Below are positions 41,115 through 48,094 of a DNA stretch of 48,094 nucleotides, piece after piece (position 1 is the first letter of the stretch; each line of letters starts with the position of its first letter). The notes under the pieces are model-generated. The model did no database searches and had not been told where the DNA came from. It saw only the letters and a program-made list of their open reading frames with translations. Origin of the DNA: Microvirga massiliensis (lineage in GTDB: Bacteria; Pseudomonadota; Alphaproteobacteria; Rhizobiales; Beijerinckiaceae); assembly GCF_001006805.1 (NCBI RefSeq), contig NZ_LN811353.1, forward strand, positions 482,160 to 530,253, in the 5' to 3' direction. Made by a program: the position numbers and the translations under genes.

Positions 41115-43106
41115 TCACTCACCTGTATCGGGTGCGAGCGCAACGAGGAGCATTCCGGCCGGTACCGTTTGCCCGGATGCAGTGTGAACGGTGGCAATTT
41201 CGCCGTCACGCGGCGCAGTCACGGGGAGGAACAGCTTCATCGATTCGAGCACGATCAGCACTTCGCCGGCTCTGATCGGTTGGCCGGGACGAACCTTCAC
41301 TTCGGCGACGATGCCCGGCATCGGTGCGAGGATTGCGTCGGATCCGCCCGCGGCCGTTTCGCTCCGAGACCGGGTGTGATTTCGGATGGCGGCGCTGTAT
41401 TCCACCGCGCCGATGCGGACCCAGACCTGGTTTCCATCGACCACCGCGATCCCTTGCTCGGCCCCACCCTCCCATGCGAAGCGAAGCAGGTTCTCCTCGC
41501 GCCGGATCCTGATGGGGCCCGCCTCGTCCGCGACGGGGGTGAGTGCGTCACCTGAAATCGTAATCTGCGCAGCTCGTTGCTCGCCCTCGATCTCTACCGG
41601 CACTTCCCGGACCGCCGGACGGCCGGCACTCCCGAGGAGACGGAAGCCGTGAAGGCTCGACCACGGCGTTGGCGTTGTGGATGTCCGCTGCTCCAATTCC
41701 GTCCAGCACCAGAGTGCCGCTGCGATGTCCTCAGCCCGTTTCGGTGGGAGGGAGGGACGGGTCCATCCGCCTGGGAAGCAATCCGCCAGGCTTCTGGTGC
41801 GCGATCGGCCCGAAGCGAAAGGCTCGTCGTCCACGATACTCTCGAGGAAGGCCCGGTTGGTCGCAATTCCGAGCACGACCATCTCGTCGAGCGCCGACAG
41901 GAGCCCGTGGCGCGCCTCGTCCCTTGTCCGGCCATGCGCGATCACCTTCGCGATCATGGAATCGTAATGGACCGTGACCTCCGACCTGGTCTCGACCGCC
42001 GAATCGATTCGGATGGCGCTGGGCTCCCGCCACGCAATGATCCGTCCGGTCGCCGGAAGATAGCCGGCTTCCGGTCGCTCGGCGGTGAGGCGCGCCTCGA
42101 TCGCATGACCATTGATCCGCAAGTCGGCCTGCCGGAAGGGAAGCATCTCGCCAGAGGCGATCCGGATCTGCAACTCAACGAGATCGAGTCCGGTGATCAT
42201 CTCGGTCACGGGATGCTCGACCTGAAGCCGGGTGTTCATTTCCAGGAAGAAATGCTCGCCTGTCGCTCCGTCGAGCAGGAATTCCATCGTGCCGAGATTG
42301 CAATAGCCGATCGCTTTCGCGAGGCGCACGGAATCCGCAAGGAGACGGGCACGGATGTCGTCGGCGAGATTGGGGGCAGGCGCTTCCTCGAGGATCTTCT
42401 GGTTGTTGCGCTGAACGGAGCAATCGCGCTCGAAGAGATGCACCACGTTTCCGTGGTGGTCCGCTGCGACCTGCACTTCCACGTGCCGTGCATCGCGGAT
42501 CAAACGTTCGAGGAGGAGGCGATCGCTACCGAAGGCGGCAAGGGCCTCGCGTCGCGCGGCTTCGATGTCGCGCGCCATCGTATCGGCATCTTCGACGATG
42601 CGCATTCCTTTCCCGCCACCGCCCGCCGACGCTTTGATGAGAAGAGGAAAGCCGACCTCCTTACCTGCTGCGATGAGCGTGGAGTCGCGACCGTCATCAC
42701 CATCGAAGCCCGGGATCGTCGGAACGTCGGCTCGCCGTGCGAGACGCTTCGCCTCGATCTTCGAACCCATGGCCGCGATCACATCTGCTGGTGGCCCGAT
42801 GAAGACGAGTCCAGCTTCTTCGCAAGCGCTCGCGAAACCTGAGTTCTCCGAAAGGAAGCCGTAGCCGGGATGGATGGCGTCGGCCCGGCTCTGGAGAGCC
42901 GCTTCGATAATCTTATCGATACGCAGATAGCTGTCACGCGCGGGCGCCGGCCCGATGTGAACGGAGCCGTCAGCCTCCCGCACGAACGGTGCATGCCGAT
43001 CGGCATCCGAGAATACGGCAATGGTGCGGATGCCGAGGCGTCGGCAGGTCCGGATGATGCGGCGCGCGATCTCGCCGCGATTGGCGATCAAAATGCTGCG
43101 GATCAT
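41115..43106 (-). CDS. Acyl-CoA carboxylase alpha subunit (biotin carboxylase + biotin carrier), MCC-like
   Basis: A 663-residue subunit. The biotin carboxylase part (1-445) has IANRGEIARRIIRT, HPGYGFLSEN, the ATP-grasp loop SAGGGGKGM (160-168) and FLEMNTRLQVEHPVTE. The C-terminal carrier domain has APMPGIVAEVKVRPGQ and the biotinylated Lys624 in LESMKLFLP. The usual carboxylase QRRHQK reads QRNNQK here (about 232-237), an odd change. Together with the downstream-facing partner at 43112 it forms a 3-methylcrotonyl/acyl-CoA type carboxylase. The start at 43106 is five bases after the beta gene's stop, so the two are translated together. The MCC call over propionyl- or geranyl-CoA rests on context. 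Confidence 0.86.
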   Translation of the reverse strand: MIRSILIANRGEIARRIIRTCRRLGIRTIAVFSDADRHAPFVREADGSVHIGPAPARDSYLRIDKIIEAALQSRADAIHPGYGFLSENSGFASACEEAGLVFIGPPADVIAAMGSKIEAKRLARRADVPTIPGFDGDDGRDSTLIAAGKEVGFPLLIKASAGGGGKGMRIVEDADTMARDIEAARREALAAFGSDRLLLERLIRDARHVEVQVAADHHGNVVHLFERDCSVQRNNQKILEEAPAPNLADDIRARLLADSVRLAKAIGYCNLGTMEFLLDGATGEHFFLEMNTRLQVEHPVTEMITGLDLVELQIRIASGEMLPFRQADLRINGHAIEARLTAERPEAGYLPATGRIIAWREPSAIRIDSAVETRSEVTVHYDSMIAKVIAHGRTRDEARHGLLSALDEMVVLGIATNRAFLESIVDDEPFASGRSRTRSLADCFPGGWTRPSLPPKRAEDIAAALWCWTELEQRTSTTPTPWSSLHGFRLLGSAGRPAVREVPVEIEGEQRAAQITISGDALTPVADEAGPIRIRREENLLRFAWEGGAEQGIAVVDGNQVWVRIGAVEYSAAIRNHTRSRSETAAGGSDAILAPMPGIVAEVKVRPGQPIRAGEVLIVLESMKLFLPVTAPRDGEIATVHTASGQTVPAGMLLVALAPDTGE

Positions 43107-43111
43107 CGTGG

Positions 43112-44722
43112 CTACATCCGGTAGACGGGACGTGGGTTGGAATCCCGCTCCTCGCCTGCCGCCAACGCCAGGCAAAGCCCGAGGACGTCGCGGGTCTGCG
43201 CGGGCTCGATGATGCCGTCGTCCCACAAGCGCGCCGTCGCGTAGTACGGATCGCTCTGTTCCTCGAACTGGGCGCGGGTGCGCGCATCGATTGCAGCTAT
43301 GTCAGCCTCGTCGGCCTTGCCGCGGCTGATGCTCTGGCGCCGCAGATCCGTCACGACGCCTGCGGCGATTTCGGGGCTCATGGTCGCGATGCGCGCATTC
43401 GGCCAGGAGAACAGAAATCGCGGCCTGAACCCGCGCCCGCACATGCCGTAATTGCCCGCGCCGTAGGAGCCCCCGATGAGGATCGTGTATTTCGGGACCC
43501 GGGCGTTGGATACGGCATAGACGAGCTTGGCGGAGTGCTTGGCGATCCCGCCTCGCTCGGCCTCCGTGCCGACCATGAAGCCCGTGATGTTCTGCAGGAA
43601 AACGAGCGGAATATGTCGCTGGTCGGCGAGCTCGATGAAATGCGCGCCCTTGAGCGCGGATTCCGAGAAGAGGACGCCATTGTTGGCGAGAATCGCGACT
43701 GGGTGGCCGTGAATCCGTGCGAAGACACAGACGAGCGTTGCACCGTAATCCGGCTTGAACTCGTGGAAGGCGCTGTCATCGACGAGGCGGGCGATGACCT
43801 CCCGGACATCGTAGGGCTGCTTGAGATCGGTCGGAACGATGCCGGCGAGTTCGGCGGGATCGTGTCGCGGCGGCGCCGGAGCAAAAGGTGGCGGCGTGAT
43901 CCGACGCAGATCCCCGAAGGCGGACACGATCTCCCGCAACTTGGCGATCGCCGCGCGTTCGTCGGCCGCGGCGTGATCCGAAACTCCGGAGACCGTCGTG
44001 TGCATGTCGGCGCCGCCGAGCGTCTCGCCATCCACGACCTCATTGATCGCGGCTTTGACGATCGGCGGTCCGCCGAGATGGATTCGACCGGTCCCGCGCA
44101 CCATCACGACTTCATCGGAGAGCGCCGGAATATAGGCGCCGCCGGCCGTGGCCCCGCCGAAGACCACCGAGATCTGCGGGATGCCCGCCGCCGACATCCG
44201 GCACTGGTTGTAAAAGGTGCCTCCGAAATGGTCGCGATCGGGAAAGACGCGGTCCTGCTCTGGCAGGAAAGCCCCGCCGCAATCGACGAGATAGAGGCAG
44301 GGGAGCCGGTGCTCTTCAGCGATCTCCTGGGATCGGAGATGCTTGCGCACGGTCTCGGCAAAGAACGATCCGCCCTTCACCGTGGCATCGTTCGCGATGA
44401 TCATGCAGGGCACGTTCTCCACGAGACCGATGCCGGTCACGATTCCGGCGGCAGCCACGTCTCCGCTATAGAGGCCATAGGCAGCAAGCGGGGAGAGTTC
44501 GAGGAACGGGCTGCCGGTATCGAGGAGCAGGTCGATCCTGTCACGGACGGGGATCTTGCCCCGCTGCCGGTGCCGCTCGACGAGAGCCGCGCCGCCGCCC
44601 GCCAGAGCCCCGCCCAGGCGCGCCCGAAGAGTTTCGGTCAGGGAGGACCAAGCGGACAGGTTGGCTGTGAAGGCTGGGCTCGTAGCGTCGACCCTGGACG
44701 GAAACGGGTTCACGGAAGGCAC
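43112..44722 (-). CDS. Acyl-CoA carboxylase beta subunit (carboxyltransferase), MCC-like
   Basis: A 536-residue carboxyltransferase with N- and C-halves of the crotonase-like fold. Marks: RHRQRGKIPVRDRIDLLLD, GSFFAETVRKHLRSQEIAEE, CLYLVDCGGAFLPEQDRVFP, FGGTFYNQCRMSAAGIPQIS, GGATAGGAYIPALSDEVVMV and GGSYGAGNYGMCGRGFRPRF with the oxyanion-hole glycines. The GGAFLPEQ.VFPD segment is typical of methylcrotonyl-CoA and geranyl-CoA carboxylases. It carries carboxyl groups from the biotin of its partner to a branched enoyl-CoA. First gene of the minus-strand pair, divergent from the acyl-CoA dehydrogenase. Confidence 0.88.
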   Translation of the reverse strand: MPSVNPFPSRVDATSPAFTANLSAWSSLTETLRARLGGALAGGGAALVERHRQRGKIPVRDRIDLLLDTGSPFLELSPLAAYGLYSGDVAAAGIVTGIGLVENVPCMIIANDATVKGGSFFAETVRKHLRSQEIAEEHRLPCLYLVDCGGAFLPEQDRVFPDRDHFGGTFYNQCRMSAAGIPQISVVFGGATAGGAYIPALSDEVVMVRGTGRIHLGGPPIVKAAINEVVDGETLGGADMHTTVSGVSDHAAADERAAIAKLREIVSAFGDLRRITPPPFAPAPPRHDPAELAGIVPTDLKQPYDVREVIARLVDDSAFHEFKPDYGATLVCVFARIHGHPVAILANNGVLFSESALKGAHFIELADQRHIPLVFLQNITGFMVGTEAERGGIAKHSAKLVYAVSNARVPKYTILIGGSYGAGNYGMCGRGFRPRFLFSWPNARIATMSPEIAAGVVTDLRRQSISRGKADEADIAAIDARTRAQFEEQSDPYYATARLWDDGIIEPAQTRDVLGLCLALAAGEERDSNPRPVYRM

Positions 44723-44746
44723 CGCAGTCTCGAGTGAGAGAGCATA

Positions 44747-44784
44747 TTGACCGGCTGACTTTGACTACCTAACGTCTGTTAGGT
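44747..44784. promoter_or_regulatory. TetR-type operator and overlapping promoter between carboxylase and dehydrogenase operons
   Basis: ACCTAACGTCTGTTAGGT (44767-44784) is a perfect palindrome with seven-base arms ACCTAAC/GTTAGGT and a four-base spacer. A -35 TTGACC (44747-44752) is followed after 17 bases by TAACGT (44770-44775) as a possible -10, which lies inside the palindrome. A TetR repressor bound here would block the dehydrogenase promoter and probably the divergent carboxylase one. Confidence 0.75.
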
Positions 44785-44878
44785 CAAGTCGAACGAACAT
44801 TGATCATCCGACCGGCAGCGGCGGGGACCCGCAACGCCCCTGCAGGAGCCGCCGCAGCGGATTGCCAAGAGAGGTATC

Positions 44879-46057
44879 ATGGCAGCCAGCGCACAGACCC
44901 GCCACGAGAGTGGGCGAGCCTCACCCTGGTTCACGCCCGAGCACGAGTTGCTCCGTGACCAGGTCAGGCGTTTCGTCGACGAGGAGATCAAGCCGAACGG
45001 CGATCGCTGGGAGGAGGAGGGGTGCGTTCCGCGCGACGTGCTGCGGCGGATGGGGCAACTCGGGTTTTTCGGGATCCGCTATCCGGAGGAGTACGGCGGA
45101 TCCGGCATGGACGTGCTCGCGACCGTCGTTCTCGCGGAGGAACTCGGACGCTCGACCTATAGCGGCGCTGCCATCACGGCTCTCGTCCACACCGACATGG
45201 CGTCGGTCCATGTCTGGAATGCGGGGACGAAAGCGCAACGGGATCGCTGGATGCCGGGCATCGTGTCCGGTTCGGTCATCACCGCCGTCGCCATCACAGA
45301 GCCGGAGGCTGGTTCCGATGTAAAGAGCATCCGCACGACCGCGCGGCGCGAGGGCGACAGCTTCGTCCTCAACGGTACGAAGCTCTTCATCACGAACGGG
45401 GTCCATGCGGATCTCTACTGCGTCGCGGCCAAGACCGATCTCTCAGGGCCGGCGAGCCGGGGCGTGACGATGTTCCTGGTCGAGAACGGCACGCCCGGAT
45501 TTCGCGTCGGGCGTGCACTCGACAAGCACGGATGGCGCTCATCCGATACGGCGGAGCTCGTCTTCGAGGATTGCCGCGTTCCGGCCGAGGCCGTGCTCGG
45601 TGGGGAGGGGCGCGGCTTCTACGCCATCATGCAGAACTTCCAGAATGAGCGGGTCGTGCTCGGCGCAATGGCGATGGGCGAGGCGCAGGCAGCCATCGAT
45701 CTCACGCTCGACTGGGTGCGCACGCGCAAGGCGTTCGGCGCGACGCTCTGGGACAAGCAGGCAATCCGCCAGAAGCTCGCGATGCTCGCCGCGAAGGTGG
45801 AAGCCGGACGCCAGCTCGTCTTTGCAACCGCCTGGAGGGTGGGGCAGGGCGAGGATGCCACGCGCGAAGTCTCCATGGTGAAGGCTTATTGCGGCGAGCT
45901 CGTCAACGAGGTGATGTATGCCTGCGTGCAGTTCCATGGCGGCATGGGCTTCATGCGAGGCAGCGCCATCGAGCGCATGGCACGGGATGCCCGCGTGCAG
46001 GCGATCGGAGGCGGAGCGACCGAGGTCATGCTGGAAGAGGTCGCGAAGCGCCTGTGA
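44879..46057 (+). CDS. Acyl-CoA dehydrogenase (isovaleryl-CoA-type active site)
   Basis: A 392-residue flavoenzyme. FAD/substrate motifs: AITEPEAGSDVKSIRTTARR, LNGTKLFITNGVHADLY, FLVENGTPGFRVG and the C-terminal FHGGMGFMRGSAIERMARDA. The MCAD-type catalytic Glu position near the C-terminus is replaced (AIGGGATEVM). A Glu is instead present at 257 in NFQNERVVLGA, matching the catalytic Glu of isovaleryl- and long-chain acyl-CoA dehydrogenases. Divergent from the carboxylase pair and followed by a TetR gene. Together they could oxidise and carboxylate a branched acyl-CoA such as isovaleryl-CoA. Confidence 0.9.
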   Translation: MAASAQTRHESGRASPWFTPEHELLRDQVRRFVDEEIKPNGDRWEEEGCVPRDVLRRMGQLGFFGIRYPEEYGGSGMDVLATVVLAEELGRSTYSGAAITALVHTDMASVHVWNAGTKAQRDRWMPGIVSGSVITAVAITEPEAGSDVKSIRTTARREGDSFVLNGTKLFITNGVHADLYCVAAKTDLSGPASRGVTMFLVENGTPGFRVGRALDKHGWRSSDTAELVFEDCRVPAEAVLGGEGRGFYAIMQNFQNERVVLGAMAMGEAQAAIDLTLDWVRTRKAFGATLWDKQAIRQKLAMLAAKVEAGRQLVFATAWRVGQGEDATREVSMVKAYCGELVNEVMYACVQFHGGMGFMRGSAIERMARDARVQAIGGGATEVMLEEVAKRL

Positions 46058-46059
46058 GC

Positions 46060-46728
46060 ATGGCGACGGATCGGGCCGCGAAGCGCGCGGCAAATGAGGA
46101 GGCCGGGGGGAGTTCCGATCGAGGGCGACCGGATAATGCGCACGCGCTCATTCTCGCCGCCGCTGCAAGGCTGTTTCGCGAACGCGGCTATGCGGAAACC
46201 AGCTTGCGTGACATTGCAGCCGTGGTCGGCATCAAGGCTGGCAGCATCTATTATCACTTCGCCTCGAAGGAAGAGATCGCAACCGAGGTCATGAATGAAG
46301 GTATCCGCGTCGTCTCCGACGCGGTCACCGGCGCGCTCACGGCGCTCCCACGCTCGGTAAAACCGCCGGACCGTCTCAGATGTGCGATCGATACCCATCT
46401 TTCGGCCCTCCTCGAGGCGAGCGACTTCACCTCGGCCCACATCCGGATCTATGGCTACGTTCCGGCTGAGGTGCGGAAGGCAGCGGCGAAGGCACGTGCC
46501 GGATATGACGGAGTCTGGAAATCCCTCCTCGACGAACTCGCATCCTCGGGTCACATCCGGCCGGAGACGGACCACACGCTTCTGCGTCTTGCGATCCTCG
46601 GCACCCTGAACTGGTCCCTTGAGTGGTATGACGCCGAGGCCCGCTCCCCGCGCGAGATCGCAGCCGTGTTCTTCGACATCTTCGCGAGAGGAGCTCTCGT
46701 TCCCGGCCGCCCTGGGGCCCACCGGTGA
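46060..46728 (+). CDS. TetR-family transcriptional regulator
   Basis: A 222-residue protein. The helix-turn-helix is at about 25-75: ALILAAAARLFRERGYAETS, LRDIAAVVGIKAGSIYYHFA and SKEEIATEVMNEGI, the TetR signature. The C-terminal helical ligand domain (about 90-215) shows a broad hydrophobic pocket (AILGTLNWSLEWYDAEARSP). Overlaps or abuts the dehydrogenase stop: an in-frame GTG at 46054 overlaps it by four bases and the ATG at 46060 follows it by two. It is therefore co-transcribed with its likely target and probably senses an acyl-CoA or fatty-acid-like ligand. Confidence 0.88.
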   Translation: MATDRAAKRAANEEAGGSSDRGRPDNAHALILAAAARLFRERGYAETSLRDIAAVVGIKAGSIYYHFASKEEIATEVMNEGIRVVSDAVTGALTALPRSVKPPDRLRCAIDTHLSALLEASDFTSAHIRIYGYVPAEVRKAAAKARAGYDGVWKSLLDELASSGHIRPETDHTLLRLAILGTLNWSLEWYDAEARSPREIAAVFFDIFARGALVPGRPGAHR

Positions 46729-46835
46729 GGGGCTCCTCAGGTGTTCCCCCGATGGCAACCCACCCATCGCCGGATTAGGCTTACTCCACTCCTTGGATAC
46801 GGACTTCACTCTCATGCGCATGACGAGATCGAACG

Positions 46836-47984
46836 ATGAAAGCTGACGAAATCGAAGAGGCCGTTGCCTGGCGGCGTGATCTGCATCGCCACCCTGAACT
46901 CGCATTCGAAGAGCATCGGACCGCGGACTTTGTCGCGCGCATGCTGGCTTCCTTCGGCTTGAAGGTTTCCACCGGGCTTGCCGGCACCGGTGTGGTCGGA
47001 ACTTTGACGCGGGGCAGTTCCGCCCGGTCGATCGGCATCAGGGCCGACATGGATGCACTGCCGATCGAGGAACTCGGCGCCGCTCCCTACAAGTCTCTGC
47101 ATCCGGGAAAGATGCATGCCTGCGGTCACGACGGCCATGTCACGATGCTCCTGGCGGCCGCCCGGGCCTGCGCGGAATCGGGGCAGTTCGACGGGACGGT
47201 TCATTTCATCTTCCAGCCGGCCGAGGAGAGCGAGGGTGGCGGGTGGCGCATGGTCGAGGATGGGCTGTTCAAGTCCTTCCCCTGCGATGCCGTCTATGGT
47301 CTTCATAACTGGCCGTCCCTGCCCGTAGGGTCCTGTGTCGCCCGCGACACCGCCATGATGGCGGCCCTCGGCATCTTCGAGATCGTGATTGAGGGCAGGG
47401 GATCCCACGGAGCGATGCCGCACGAGGGAGTCGATCCGATCGTGGCCGCGTGTGAACTGGGAGCCTCCCTGCAGACGGTCGTCAGCCGGAACGTATCCCC
47501 CTTGGAGCCTGCCGTCGTATCGATCACGCAGATTCACGCGGGCGATGCATGGAACGTCATTCCGGCGAGCTGCACTCTCAGAGGCACCACGCGCTGGTTC
47601 GACAATGCCGTTGGTGATCTCATCGAAACCCGCCTCATGGCTCTCGCGAACTCAGTCGCCGATGGTTTCGGATGCAAGGCGACGATCCGTTACGAGCGGC
47701 GCTATCCGCCGACGATCAACGATCCTGTCGAGGCCGCGTTCATTCGCTCGGTCGCGAGCGCCCAGGATGGGATCAGGGTCGAAGATGTAGCGCCGAGTAT
47801 GGCCGCGGAGGATTTCTCGTTCATGCTGGAAGCCCGGCCCGGATGTTATCTCTGGCTCGGCAGCGGTCGCACTGGCTCCGATCCGGGCCTCCATTCGCCG
47901 TATTTCGATTTCAACGACGAGATCATTCCGCTCGGTGTCGATCTGTGGAGAAGCGTGGTCGAGACGAAGCTTGCGGTTGCTTGA
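46836..47984 (+). CDS. M20-family amidohydrolase (hippurate hydrolase / aminoacylase-like)
   Basis: A 382-residue zinc-dependent peptidase-like enzyme. Catalytic-domain motifs: WRRDLHRHPELAFEEHRTAD, GIRADMDALPIEE with Asp71, HACGHDGHVTMLLAAA with Cys96, His98, His101, and QPAEESEGGGWRMVEDGLF with Glu130/Glu131. The dimerisation domain follows (IEGRGSHGAMPHEGVDPIVA, then INxTPPTxNDP-like RRYPPTINDPVEAAF). LHSPYFDFNDEIIPLGVDLW ends the protein with the last metal His. Such enzymes cleave N-acyl amino acids (acetyl, benzoyl, indole-acetyl). The start lies after a weak ribosome binding site. It is 108 bases from the TetR gene; operon membership is uncertain. Confidence 0.9.
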   Translation: MKADEIEEAVAWRRDLHRHPELAFEEHRTADFVARMLASFGLKVSTGLAGTGVVGTLTRGSSARSIGIRADMDALPIEELGAAPYKSLHPGKMHACGHDGHVTMLLAAARACAESGQFDGTVHFIFQPAEESEGGGWRMVEDGLFKSFPCDAVYGLHNWPSLPVGSCVARDTAMMAALGIFEIVIEGRGSHGAMPHEGVDPIVAACELGASLQTVVSRNVSPLEPAVVSITQIHAGDAWNVIPASCTLRGTTRWFDNAVGDLIETRLMALANSVADGFGCKATIRYERRYPPTINDPVEAAFIRSVASAQDGIRVEDVAPSMAAEDFSFMLEARPGCYLWLGSGRTGSDPGLHSPYFDFNDEIIPLGVDLWRSVVETKLAVA

Positions 47985-48018
47985 GTATTTTTCGGGAGTG
48001 GCGACTTCTTGCGCCGGC

Positions 48019-48094
48019 GCAGCCACCCTCACCCGCCGCCCTTCGGGCGTCGACCTCCCCTCAAGGGAGAGGCAAACTTCACCTCTCCCCTTGT
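48019..48094. repeat. Family B repeat element, cut by the window edge
   Basis: GCAGCCACCCTCACCCGCCG, then CCTTCGGGCG, CCTCCCCTCAAGGGAGAGGC and CACCTCTCCCCTT. This shares the CCCTCACCC start and the inner CTCCCxTCAAGGGAGAGG palindrome with the element at 32586-32712. It lies just after the M20 gene. Confidence 0.7.

Overview
The window is about 48 kb of high-GC DNA that looks like the chromosome of an alphaproteobacterium of the order Hyphomicrobiales (Rhizobiales), perhaps close to Methylobacteriaceae or Microvirga. The evidence is a MucR/Ros regulator, two DUF5985 membrane proteins, a DUF6496 protein, a rhizobial-type inositol locus with an IolC-DUF2090 fusion, and dispersed palindromic repeats of the kind common in this order. 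The genus is inference. No rRNA, tRNA, CRISPR array, integrase or transposase was recognised.

Layout. 1-8.0 kb: the 5' end of a GH13 glucosidase, a decayed SDR remnant, a three-gene wHTH/DUF5985 operon, a MetE-type methyltransferase, mucR, a single-domain response regulator, an LDH2-family dehydrogenase, a broken MFS transporter and a fuconolactonase-type amidohydrolase. 8.2-11.6 kb: a CUT2-type sugar ABC transporter (ATPase, permease, binding protein) followed by a frameshifted fucU mutarotase. Together with the amidohydrolase and the broken MFS gene this looks like a partly decayed L-fucose-like catabolic locus. 11.7-17.1 kb: two Rnk-type proteins, a lipoprotein L,D-transpeptidase, an NAD(P)-glutamate dehydrogenase and a 54-residue protein. 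17.2-18.1 kb: a truncated haemoglobin divergent from an NsrR-like Rrf2 regulator. 18.2-22.1 kb: a GntR regulator, an OFA-family MFS antiporter and a GGT-family protein resembling oxamate amidohydrolase. 22.2-24.9 kb: a SulP transporter and a divergent XRE/BRO-N gene pair.

25.0-39.0 kb is the most coherent region. A minus-strand operon (SDR, iolC, iolD, iolE, iolB) is divergent from iolG. An RpiR-family (IolR-like) regulator is divergent from an inositol-monophosphatase-family gene, which is followed by a three-gene ABC transporter of the AfuABC/FbpABC type. Matching GGAA-N6-TTCC-like palindromes in both divergent promoters tie the two halves together. My reading is that the cell imports a phosphorylated inositol or sugar, dephosphorylates it and feeds it into the Iol pathway. 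This is the best candidate here for an undescribed functional unit. iolA is not in the window.

39.1-48.1 kb: a Tat-exported intradiol dioxygenase, a DUF6496 protein, a Cu/Zn superoxide dismutase, an acyl-CoA carboxylase pair (biotin carboxylase/BCCP and carboxyltransferase) divergent from an acyl-CoA dehydrogenase and a TetR regulator with an 18-bp palindrome between them, and an M20 amidohydrolase. Two short repeat families recur: a REPIN-like family built on an ATTGCTTCGC...GCAATGACGG unit, and a CCCTCACCC/GGGAGAGG family.
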